From Nilaparvata lugens (Eukaryota; Arthropoda; Insecta; Hemiptera; Delphacidae), in assembly GCF_014356525.2 (NCBI RefSeq), contig NC_052506.1:27030372-27094371 (forward strand): a DNA stretch of 64,000 bases, given 5' to 3'. Each line of letters opens with the position of its first letter. Within the stretch, counting starts at the first letter, position 1. The translations under genes were made by a program, and so were the position numbers. The notes under the pieces were generated by a model. That model was not told where the DNA came from, made no database searches, and saw nothing but the letters and a program-made list of their open reading frames with translations. Positions 31,124-61,553 of this stretch are shown here, one piece after another.

Positions 31124-33254
31124 TTACTAATCCTTACTTAACTTACCTAATGAATACTAACCTAATACAATACTGGAAGATTATACCTAATGTAATACTG
31201 GAAGATGTAATCCACTCACAGAGAGTTGAAAGTGGCTTGAATTGATCAACGTGAACTGCCGTTGAGTAGATGGAATTGAGTTTGTGATGAGTTGCACCAC
31301 ATACTGACCACCGATACTTGCTTAGGTAATTCAACACCAGGTAATTGGATTTGGAAATAGCACCAGACTAGATTCAACTGGTATCTCATGAGGTCAGATT
31401 AGCTGACATTGTATACCGAATTTGAATGTGAGTGACATATCCAGTAGGCATGGGAACTACTGTTCATAACAAGATGACATGATCGATATTGCATTTAATA
31501 TTATTTCATTGAGAATCAGTTCGGTTCTAGTCTGGAAGGCTCATGAACTCTGGAATTGGAAAACTTTTTGATCAAATTTCCAAATTCAGTCAAGCTCTCC
31601 TTTTAGTGAATATGCTGCATTCATTTATTTGGGGTTTATCATTCAAGAGGATAGTGCCAGGAACTAATTCTAATTAGAATAGATGAATGATTAGAATAGT
31701 AGTTTGAATCTTCATAATATAATAGTCAGAGATTGTTAAATCTCGTGAATTGCAAATATAATGAATAGTATCTTTACGATACAAATGTGAAAACGTTAAC
31801 AAAAGATAAAAAGAGGAAATTCTCTATCAGAGAGAATTACTAATGAATTTACTCGAATCATAGCATCTTCTAAGAACAAGCTCTAAGCTCCAAAAATAAT
31901 AAAACATTTGCAGGCCTCCAAGAATGCTTGAAAAAGATTCTCAAGGATTGGATGAAAATTGTTCAATTTTAATGAGCTTGGACTAAAAGTACAATAACCT
32001 TTTTCCTCGTTTTCTCTCGTTTCAATGATTTTCCCTCGTCTTTTCCTCGTTTTCAATGATTTTCTCAATAACTCAACAACGAAAACATCATCCAAAAAAG
32101 GTACAAGAGTTCAGCTGAAGATTTAGCAGATGCGTTCAGAGGGGTTTGAAATTTTTCAAAACTTGAAACGGAATCGAGGTTTTCGAGATACTATTTTGTA
32201 TTAGTGGCTTTCGCAGTAACGTTTATCATCCGAAATCATTTCAAATTGAAAGATTGGTTTCGCTAAATTGTCGGGAGTGTAGTAGAGAAACTTGTGAAAA
32301 ATTCCTTGAACTGTATCCGAAATCGAATTTTTGTGGAAGGGTGTTCGCGTTTGAGCTTAGTAACATTCTCAAGAACAACTCGATCCTTGATGCATGATAT
32401 CAATTCAATTTAAATTCCTTTCCACGTACGCTTCCAAGGTCCAACAACGTCTCTTTTCTATCCAGCTGCGTTTCTCATTGGAAAACGTTTTGATGGCAAA
32501 CGTCAATGGTGATTTGTTTACTTCGGTCTTTATTGGTCTTCAATTTCGTGAGAGGTTATACTGCATATCCACATTTTTCTCACTTTGAATGGTATCATTC
32601 CTAAAGTGATAACATCTTCTGTATCCTTGAATGCTGCAGATATATCTTATGAATGAATGGAGGCTACATTTTGTGAGTATTCATATACTTGGTATCTCTC
32701 CATACCTCACCACCGCATGTAGTGGACGAATACCGATTTTCTTAGAGAACATTTATTTTCTCCCTCTTGGCACTTCCCCTAAACTCATATCAAATGTTCG
32801 ATTAAGGGTTTCAGCGAATATAGTTGAACTTGGCTTTTTTTAGAATTACTTTGCTTATATATGATATCATAATCCAGATATTTGAAGTGGAAGTGGACTC
32901 TGTCCTAATGAAATATTTCTTACATTTATTGATTTATTCTATACTCTCTCATATGTATTTCTTAATCCTTTCAGTTTTTCTCCAAGAACGAAGCAGCTCC
33001 CTTGCTGGCTGAATATTTAAAACTCAATTCAATTCAACAAAATCATTAGTGCTGTCTTCAACCTTATTTATATTATCTCTCTCTTCATGTAATAACAACT
33101 AGCTTACTTCCTATAACCTCAATACAGGCCAGCTCATGAGTTTATTTTTAGCCAATATGTTACAATATGTTTGTAACTCTCCAAGTTGCATAGTTCTACT
33201 GGGCAGAGTCAATATAACAATGTGAACTGGCTCCACAGTCTGTGAACCAAGTAC
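31124..33254. other. Unrecognised AT-rich interval with minor tandem repeats
   Basis: A unit of about 25 bases with ACCTAATRYAATACTGGAAGA is present twice at 31164-31212. A T/C-rich unit (CCTCGTTTT...CAATGATTTTC) is present twice at 32002-32065. No gene can be supported. Confidence 0.5.
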
Positions 33255-33261
33255 ACTGGAT

Positions 33262-33536
33262 CATAGAGAAACGATAGCATAAGTAGATATCCCATGGTAT
33301 AGGGCGTTTATGTCGCAACTTTTACTGTTATCTCAAGCCGGTAGCTCACGTAGTTCTTTCCCATGCAGCTGTGTGACGCGGGTAGTCTCTCAAATTGTGC
33401 CGTTCATACACTCTCACCCCAACAAAACAGTAAAAATTGACAATAATCGACAGTAATCGGCTTGAGATAACAGAAAAAGTTGCGACATAAATTCCCTATA
33501 CCATGGGATATCTACTTTCGCTATTGTTTCTCTATG
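33262..33536. mobile_element. MITE family B, copy 1
   Basis: Long terminal inverted repeats: CATAGAGAAACGATAGC, TAAGTAGATATCCCATGGTA, a GGCGTTTATGTCGCAACTTT block and CTGTTATCTCAAGCCG at the left, mirrored at the right. The 7-bp direct repeat ACTGGAT lies on both sides (33255-33261 and 33537-33543). It has no coding capacity. Confidence 0.88.
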
Positions 33537-33543
33537 ACTGGAT

Positions 33544-36500
33544 GTTCAATCAGCAATTATAAACTGTTTTAATACCAGTTCCTACCTGGGACTGGGAGCT
33601 AGCCTCACAATTAGGTGTTGTCAATGCTAAAGTAGCACTCAAGTTGGAGTGCCAATCAATGCAATCAGTCTGAGTGCTAATTGTTGACCCACCTCTTTGA
33701 TTTGTTGCATCGAGTTATCTCCCTGATGATTGAATAGACCATTGTATAGAGGCCGTTTTATTAGTGCTGCGTTGCAATTACCAAATTGATCAATGACACT
33801 CATCAATAAGCTAGACATTAATATTGTTCAAAAGCTACCATTTTCATAATGTTGTATTGCTCCAGTACTGTAATAAGCCGTCAGAGCTTTCCATTTATTT
33901 ATATAATGATCATGGGCACAATCTATGCCCTTAAATCAATTTACTTCATCATTTATCATTACTTGAACAAGTCGATGTAGGTATATCCTACTTGGTAAGA
34001 GGGATGATAATAATTGATAATAGTCAATAACGAATGATAACTGATACGTATCAGAAAATGAAAGATACATGAATTGATAACATTCTATCATAACCGAAAT
34101 TTTGAAGCAGTCTTAGAAAAAAACCTCAGTTGTTTCTTCGTTGATCAAATATCACACTCTGTGTTTCCCTCTCTTGAAAATCTAGAAGTAGAGCCTCATT
34201 ATCGTGTTATATCGTATCTCTAGTATCAACAGCTAGACCACTACTTGACTACCACCTGCTTTGAAATTCAAAATTCACACAGCATACATATTCATCTTCC
34301 CTGGGTGAGGACCTGTGTTTCTACATTTCATCTAGTGCTGTATTTGAGATTATATTGTAACAAAATTATCTGACCTCTACGTCTATTTCAACATTAAAAT
34401 GAGAAGTGCATAAACTTGAGAGCTCCTGATACGTTCATGAAGCCACCATAAACTTTGGACCGCTAACTTTATGACTAGCACTTAAAGCTTCATCATACTA
34501 ACAACAGCTTACAAGAGCGTGATTTCTCATCTCTCATTTGATAGAATCAAATCTTTCAAATTAAATACCAAGTCGGAGTACTTGCAAGCACCATAAAAAC
34601 GTTTTAGTAATTTATACCACGTTCAATGTTCAAATTGCACTTATGAATTCAGGTTGATTTTACCATTCTAGCTCATTTGTTTATAATTTGTCCTATGATG
34701 AAACTTGGTTTGAATCAATCAATTGAATGTGTAGTATTTGGAAAACTGATCAGCCTATATTTATGAAACGAAATGATGAGTCTCATATAAAAGTTGGGAT
34801 TTCAGACAAAATTGATTTTACTAGTGTTATTAAATCATTTTTATTATTGGAAACAAATCTTCATTATTCTGGGAATCTAGCTGAATACCTCTCTGATTTT
34901 AAATCGTTTTTAAAACGTTTGAAGATTGTAATTTTAGAATTTTTCCAAATATGTTTTATCATTGGCAACATATCGTAGTTCCTTTAGAATCAAACCATAT
35001 TTAGAAATGTTGAGAGACCTTCACCTTTATCATGAGAGAGACCTATATAAGCCAGTAAGAAATTTGAGAGCTATGCTGATGAGTGTCTTGAGTATTCAAA
35101 GAACTTCATAGGAATATTTTATTCTACCTTCTTCAGGAATCAATGAATCAACAGAATCAAAATCAATGAAGAATTTATATATCTATCTTTCATACCGGTT
35201 TAATCGTATTGCATTAAAAATTGCATATCGTATTGATAAAAATGAATAAAATGCATAAATAGCCATAATAGTGATGACTATAATAATTGAAATGCATTTT
35301 CTGATTTTCGTGAAAATAATACCACTAATAATTAATATATGACATGGTGTCATCTGATACTGTAGGGTATCTTTTTAAACACTGATCGGAAGTATGAATG
35401 GAATAGTTAAGAAATCAATTTGTATTCTAAGCAAATGAAGGGAAAATCATAGAGGAATGAGAGAATGAATTAATGAGGAGAAAAGCGAAACTTGATGTTA
35501 TGGTATTTTTTGTTCTTGGTGCTATATGTAACAGGAAAAATTCCCAAACAATTACAAAATATAACACCCATACATCATACATTATAGGCTATCACTGAAA
35601 CTACATCTCAAAACAGTCAAACAGTGGCTCCCGATGAAAGCAAATTATTCCAATTTCATAATGGAATTAGCCAGAAAGTATATTGAATAGATTAGAATGT
35701 AACTTCCATGAAACAAATTGAGACAACCGTGTAATATTAACCTTCCTTGGAATTTCAAGCAATATTCTCTATCAGTTTAGGAACAGAATCTTGAAAGATT
35801 CTGTTGTCTCATGAGTAGACAGAGATGGAAGAAGCGTTTTGGAAACTGACCACATTGGAAACGATCATCTGCTGAAAAATGTTGATGATCAATTTTGGCT
35901 CCTTGGTTTCCTGGATCACATCCAAATCCAAACAATAGATTACTTCTTCTGTCAGAAATGAGAAGAAAATCATCTTTCAAACAAACCTCAATGTGCAAGT
36001 GAGATTTTCATGATCGCTTGGCGATCTCCCAAATGACATGAAGCCAATTTTTTCGCTTTTTAATAGAATTTATCACCTACCTAATAAAAAGAGATTGATC
36101 ACCTCTTTCTAGAACTTTAGAAGAACTCAAATTTCATTAAGAATCTGATTTCTGAGGCACTGGTCTTATAAAGACTGAGAGAGAGCAAGAGAGAGCCTTT
36201 GTCTCTAACTCTTGTTGTGTAATGTACTTCCAAAGAACAAGCTCAGACGCTTCCACTCTCATATACTGTATACTGTGCCCTCTGCCCTGCATTTCTCGAG
36301 TCCCTGAAGTACATCTCCCAGCGGAAACTTAATGTATCTTAGGAATGTTGGGTCTCTTCAAAGCACACATGGCGATGGTCTACATTCCTGAACTTTGCCT
36401 TCTAAATAATGAAAACTGCAGCTTACAATACAGCTTAGAGAGTGAAAGGAATTACGACCTGACAATTAAATCTGATAAACGGGAGGAATCACGTTCCGCA

Positions 36501-37563
36501 TACAGTTAAAGTGAAGAAATTTTTGATCATTGATTACTTCGAACGCAGTTCATTTCGCTACATTCATTGAATATCAGATCAAAAATTATATTGCTGAGAA
36601 AAATCAATATATAAGTCAGTATCATTTCACAGCATATAGAATTCATTGTAGAATGTGAGATTTGAACTGCAATAAAATCGAAACATTCTGCTGTGTCTGA
36701 TAAATGTTTATTTTGTCATGCCATGTAATCTAAATCGGAAAAATCTAGATAACGCGATTCTGATCCCAGATACTATAACAGAACCTAACAGAGTCATCTC
36801 TCAAAAATACTCTAAATCGAGGGAATTTATTCCAACTGAATAGACTGGAAATTGCACCAGTTATGCAACAATTAATTACAGACTTCGGTACTCAGAATTT
36901 GATTTTCAATAAATCAGTAGCCTACCTCATTTCGAGTGTTTATTAGAATTCACAATGATTGTTGTGTGCACTGACTTCAAATTTGAAATCAGAATTATTG
37001 GTCTTACATATTCACACATTCGTGCGATTGAATTGACTGAAAAAATAAGTCATGTTATTCTGTCGGTGCGAACTGCGGACTATTTCCCTGCAATTGCAAT
37101 TGCAATTTATTGTGACACTGTAGATTGTAGAAATTACTAATTGAACATAAATACCGTATTAAATGATAATCTTGATTTCAGGATTTTGCAGCCTCATAAC
37201 TGTCTCTGTACCGTACGCGTTTTGTAGCACCAACTTCAGACTAACAGCAACACTTTCTATGTTCCAAGCCGAATCTATCTGAACGCTTTCTCTCAACAAA
37301 ATTGCTGAAAATTGTGTTGTCGGAAAACAGCCTTCTACATTACATTACTTCCTAACAACTTGCATTACTTCTTGCGATTGTCTACAACTGAAATTCTACC
37401 GAACCTTAAGAGCATCTAGAACAGCGTTGTTTAAGATCGTTGGCGAAAAATTCATTGCGTTTTCAAACTTTGAAAATGTTCATTTCGCAACTTGGAATAA
37501 TACTGTGATGGAATAATTTCTATGATGTGCGAATAATGAAAGAACCCCATTTTTCCATTGCAG
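33544..37563. other. Unrecognised interval upstream of the first receptor exon
   Basis: 4 kb. I looked here for an exon encoding the receptor's TM1 and ectodomain and did not find one. The open frame at 36955-37140 and the minus-strand frame at 35777-35998 have no recognisable domain. This is either intron or intergenic DNA. Confidence 0.5.
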
Positions 37564-55497
<17,934 letters not shown>

Positions 55498-57623
55498 GAA
55501 CACCCATCGAAACTGGAATGAAACCAATTATATCCTATAATTGTTTGATGAGAGCAGTGATTTGCTGATACTGTCCACTTGGATCAGCTCTTTTGGCCTA
55601 GTACTAATGAACCGAAGAGCTGGGATAACCTTTTAGTCGAAGAGAGAGATAAACTACTGTGTAACACTTGCAGGTATCTCTGAAATTCTGTAAGCTTCAT
55701 TAGTATTGACTTGAATAATTGTCAGTGATAGATACCCTGTAATTAGAATAAAATAGCATTTCAAGATCTCCTGTGCTGAACAACGATACCGGTATGGAGA
55801 ACATATAATAAAAATAATAATACAATCTGACACTAGTACTGACAGGGAGAGAAACTGAAAATACCTACAGTAACTATATAAACCAAAGGTTATATATTTA
55901 CTGTAATAATATCAAACTCTTCTAGTCTAGTGTGAACTTGAAATCTTTATGATATGGTAGCTATTGTATGCACCCCTATTGGATGTTTCCGCTTCATCTT
56001 ATCATCCATCATACATACATATCAGTGTTAAAAAATACCTACTTATTTTTCTCACGATTTTATAAAAAATCATACCATAATAACCTTCTGTATTTAAAAA
56101 ATGTCATAATTTTATAAATATTTTCTCCAATACCAAAATTTAATTTTGAAATGAATCAACCCTATTATTATTGATAACTGGATGTTGATGAATCACAAAG
56201 GTTGGAATTTCAATTTTGGTAAAAATTTAGAAAACTATACAGAATGGAGATGAACTCCATTCAAATCATTAGAGCATGTTTGTAAAGTGATTAATTATAA
56301 ACCTTTTTACAACCATAAGACTTTTTCCAACCTTATTTCTCCAACGATTGATGTCAATCTGAGTATAATTATGCAGTACGTCTGCTATCACAGACGCTGC
56401 AAAATGAGTACAATATTGTATCATTAGGATAAAATAATGATAAATTCAAAATGTGAAAATAGGTAATGTATCAATATTATTCTATATGTAATATTATCAT
56501 CATGCAACATATTCTGGAAAAGTGAGTTTCAAAATTAATTGATCTTGAAATCTAGTCCATTTTAGATTGAACTTTTGCAACCAATATTCCTGACCTTCAT
56601 ATTATGTAACTACAACATTTTCGTCTGTAAATAAAAAAAACGCTACAACCCCTCATCATATGAAAATTTTGGGAGTTTCGTTAGACATGTTCAGTTCGGT
56701 GTGAGGGTAAATGTATTGTCCTGTATCTATCTATTTAGGAGATCTATCTAGTTAGTGTATCTATCTAGGAGATGGGCAGCCCTACCAATCAATCAGACAA
56801 GCATAAATGCACAGAGAAACTATGAAAGTGGCATCAATCTCATATATTAGGGTGTGGAACCTCTCTATCTCCCGGGTTGAGCATTCATGGGGATCTTTTG
56901 GTTGCCGGTTGCAGATCATTGGTTGAAAATATCATATCACCATGGAAAGATTTAATAAAATGAATTTTTATGCAAGTGTTAGTTAGTTTTCTAAGTACAT
57001 ATAATATAAGTGTACTAACTGGTGTAGGCTCTGCACAGCTCTCTCACCCAAATTATTTGCCACAACACATCGCGCGCACATCTTTTTCATAGCTTTGCTC
57101 TGGAGTGCCACAAGTTGGTCCCATATGCTGATAGCACAGAATTGGATTATGTGTTTGATTGTAATTTAAGTTAAAATAGCCCACTATTTATCTCATATTG
57201 GTGCAAAAATTAGACATTAGCGTTCGCTATAAATTGAACATTCCTAAATAGAATAAATCAGGGGTGCCACAGGTTGACGCAGACATGGAAATATTTGACT
57301 TCTTTCTTACAGGGGTCCCTAATTGGGCTTAGGGGAATGGGCACACCCGCATAAAGACATGATTTTGTAAATAGGACCTATCTGGTTAGATGTGAAAATA
57401 TAAGCTTAGTTCAATAATGATAATAATAATTCAAAATTATGTTGAAAAATACAGAAAAGAAATTTCGGATAGAATACGGAAAAGTGAATAGTTTCATAGA
57501 GGAGTCTCAAAAAATAAATTTCATGTATTAAGAGATAAGCAACCTTTCATATCAATCCAAAATAGCAATTTGATGTATTTTATTAAATAAATATCATGTA
57601 TCCAAATGTAAATTATTTCCCTT
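55498..57623. other. GPCR 3' UTR and downstream intergenic sequence
   Basis: The first polyadenylation hexamer after the stop is AATAAA at 55747. Beyond that the sequence is AT-rich with no supported gene. Confidence 0.55.
55747..55752 (+). terminator. Candidate polyadenylation signal of the GPCR gene
   Basis: AATAAA 250 bases after the stop codon, the first canonical hexamer in the 3' flank. Confidence 0.5.
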
Positions 57624-58241
57624 AAGCTGCGTTTACACCAGAGTTAATAACACAACTTTTTAACATTTTTGTTATTAACTGATGTTAATATTACAAAAGT
57701 CATTAACATCATGTTGAGCTGCTTTTACACCAGAGTTAATAACACAAGTTATTAAAAAAGTTATCAACTTGACTGATCGACAAACATTTCTCAATTTCAA
57801 AAGTTAATAACTCGTGTTTTTAACAGAAAATTCCTTGTTATTAACAAAATTTATGTTATCCATCAAGAGTCGGTAAAGATCGAAGGAAATGTGCTATATT
57901 AATAACAAAAGCCTCTTCTATCGCATTAACTTTTGTTCCTATCTTCCCCGCAACCCCCTCGCCCAGCATCCCCACTCTACAACTACAGCTGTTCCCTAAC
58001 AAATACAGCTGCAGACGAAACACGTTACAGAGTTATTAACTTTTGATGATAACAAAACTAGCAGCCGAAAGAAAATGTTATTAACATGTGTTAAAAACTT
58101 TTGTTATCAACTCTGGTGTAAACGCACTATAATTTGTTTAAAGATCAGATGAAGATCATTATGTTAATGATCACACCTGTTTCAATTTTAAACTATTTTC
58201 ATGAATAACTCGTGTTATTAACTCCGGTGTGAACGTAGCTT
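57624..58241. mobile_element. MITE family D: 618-bp foldback-type element with reiterated ends
   Basis: The outer end AAGCTGCGTTTACACCAGAG plus TTAATAACAC is mirrored at the right (GTGTTATTAACTCCGGTGTG plus AACGTAGCTT). The TTTACACCAGAGTTAATAAC word is repeated again at about 57724, and a mirrored version (AACTCTGGTGTAAACGCAC) lies at about 58109. The whole element is filled with TTAATAAC / GTTATTAA words, so many foldings are possible. It has no coding capacity. Confidence 0.82.
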
Positions 58242-61200
58242 TAATTATTTATCAGTTGAGTGGATTAGGTTAGCGATCATTAGATAAACAGCTGATGAAT
58301 ATCTGAGCATTTAACACAGAGAGTCATGTTTCTTATATTTTCTTGCAAATGGTAGATGCAAGTGGTGATTTCTTCTTAAATAATTTATTCAAGTATAAAT
58401 TGAATATTCAAAACGCTAGTTCAATGAGATGAGTTCTCTAAATATTCAAGAATAAAAATCCTCTGAAAATAGAAATTACTCTAAAAATAAATGAAAAATA
58501 TGACTGTGATGGCATCAACTTGGTATGATAACATCCTTGGTATATGAACATCCTTGGAAGGATAACATCCTTCTTGGTATGATAAAGTGATATCCTGTCT
58601 TTTACACCCCTCCAATATAATATAAGTTAGTTATTCCTTTTTGATATTTTTTTCAAGTTACGTGTCAGCAGGTTAAACCTCTAAATACGCTTTCATAGGA
58701 ACAAAATACATCAACTTCTTGACTATTTTTCAGATGAATTTTTGTTTAAGAATAATTTGAAGGATTAGTGAACAATTCCAAGCTCTTAATCCATAGGACA
58801 AATCATTTTCATAAATTGCACAGTACATGTTCTTGGCAAAATTCTCTTGAAAAATGATATTTTCTACTTCGTCGGCCTACTATTCAAAGCTGTTTGGATG
58901 CTAGAATGTTATAGCCTAAATTTTCCTCTCAACATAGTCTCCAATCCAAGATAACTCCCAAATATTTTATCGAATTTAAACCCAAATCCACAATTCCATA
59001 ATTGCAATCTTTTAATCATATTTTCAAGTGGATGGTAGATGTGAAATCGTTGTATGCGTGTATTTATGTTCACTTTTGTTGTTCTTAATAACTTCCTATT
59101 GAATCGAAATTATGGAAACGCCATTCTTATAGACTAAGTCTTTTTATAAATATTAAATATTTATAATAAATAATTTATAATAAATTTTATTTCAGATTTT
59201 CAACAAAAAATGTATAGATCTAATTTTGTAAAATGTTTATATGATACATCAAGTTGTTTTCCATCACTAACTGCTTATTATTAAATCACTTTTTAGATAT
59301 TAAAAAGAGCGACTAGCAGTCAGATTATTTCAATAAATGAATTTTATTGTAGCAGTGAAGAACCTTCTCGCAGCGTTTTTATATTCATTCCTGATCAATC
59401 ATAAATGTTATGACCGAACATTCTTGGTAAATCTCTCATTTGAGTAATAAATAATCCTGTAATGATTAGAACCTCGAATATTATTTCTTAGACTGAAACT
59501 AGCATGGAAAGTTAATAATTTATTAATATTCATGACTGGAATCAGCCACCATTTAAAGAAGACTTGCTACACCTTATGGAAAAATCCTACTAAGATTAAT
59601 ATTATATACTTCTGTATGATTGGTATCTTGCATGAAAAATGTACATCGCTGAAGAAGAGCTTGCTGCATACTCGATGAAATGCGAATAAATAGTGACTAC
59701 TGCATTCATTTATTTATTGTATTCACCAAGTATCAAATCCAAAAGTATTTAACTAAGAAACAGAGACTATGTAGCCCAGAGCAGTACCTTGTTTTGATAA
59801 TAAAGTGGTTTATAAAATCTAGACTCTTGATTCATTATAAGCCATAGTGACATTGTGTGCGCATGAAAACTGAAATAAAAACTTCGATGTTGAAGGAAAT
59901 TATTCATTGAAGAATATATTGTAGGGACACTCGAATTTGAGATCAAACATATTCTTACATCAATAACCGGAACATTATTACATCAATACAATCTGCTGAA
60001 GTTCTTGATTTAGTATGTCTAGTAATACTACTTTAGCTACTTCCAGTAAATTTGTATTATATATTCTTGTGATAAATTTTCTTTCATTCGAAATGCATTT
60101 CTGATGAAATAGGCTACTTTATGTTCCACTAGCGTTTCTAGGATTATCTAAGGAGAGGGGGGTCCATTATAGACGGCTGTTCCTAGCCTCCCCTTCAATT
60201 TCTAGGAATCACAGCAGAAAAGGTTAGTTTTCATATCAAACACTTAAGACATTTTCTTCAAACACTCCACCTCATGGATTAATCAAATATATAATTGACA
60301 ACATACATTGATCATGAGCTTACCTATTGAAAATTTGGAATGAATTGGTCTATTCATAGGTAGGCCCTATACATATGAGAGTATACATGTAGCCTATATC
60401 GAGATAAATATATTTGGAGCAATTCACAAGTACTCAAAGCAATCATAATCATGTTATTACGATAGCTTCATCAGGTCCCGCGTGCCAGGGTCATTCAGGG
60501 TTATTCAGAAGCAAATTGGTAACCACACCGAACAATGTCAGCGAGTTCTGGCAAAGTAATGATTTCTGGTCTTTTATGGGTCAAGAAAGAATAGATAAAA
60601 TAATATAATATAGTATCTTGTTGGAAGTAGAAAGAGAAAAGTAGAATATGGAAATAAGTGAAATAATATTATAATATATATGCGAATTGAAAGTAGAATG
60701 TGAAAAGTGAAATACCTATGGAAAGAAATTGCAAGCTACTTACCGTATCAGTTATCAGTAACGGACGAAATTGTGTACTTTACAGGCAACAATTGCAATT
60801 ATTAATTCTGTCTGGACTTCCATATTTGTCAAATTAATACATGGACGTGGACTATTTATCTATTACCATATTATACAGACTACAGAACTATTGATAGACA
60901 TCGAGCTGCGTAGCCCCGTTGTAGACATTTATTTCTACATAATTCACACTTCCAAAGATTATAACTTGAAATTATATTTTTTTAGATTCTACTTTGTACA
61001 AAGCATTTTAAATTACATAACACTTGAAAAATAAAAGTTGAATAACGTAATTTTTTTCTATTTTCAATGTACTCATTTATTTCATTTTTGTATGATTTAT
61101 ATTCGTATGTGAATATAAAGTGATAGCGCAAACCAAGGTACCGATACTTGAAGTGTATCAAATTGAATATATAGATATTATATTACATGTATTGCTTGAA

Positions 61201-61553
61201 ACTATTCAATTGACTGGCTGATACGTTCATGTGGGTATTTGGTATATGTGGTACGTATGACTGGTATATGACTGACAGAAGTGAATACTTCACACAGAAT
61301 CACCGAACTCATTGCTTGAGTTCACAAATGAACATATTTGTGAAAAATAAAAATAAATCGGTACCTTGATTGTTGGGGTTCACAAATGAATCATTTGGGG
61401 TCCTGGGATACTTCACTCGAGTAGATCTTATTTATAATGGTGAATTACCTGGCGAATTGGATCTGCCTCATTGCCACTGTCTGGACTTCTGATACCTTCA
61501 ATGTATTTTCTCCCTCCAACCTTCAGCGGTACAACAATAGGTAAGCTAAATGT
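58242..61553. other. Unrecognised AT-rich intergenic region
   Basis: 3.3 kb. Open frames are 87 codons or shorter without domain features. There is local AT-rich self-complementarity near 59145-59185. No gene or mobile-element boundary can be supported. Confidence 0.5.

Noticed and set aside
32900..33012. Strong acceptor-like tract (CTTAATCCTTTCAG) followed by an open frame, considered as a host exon
   Set aside because: The downstream frame is only about 25 codons, matches no family, and does not provide the receptor's missing TM1.
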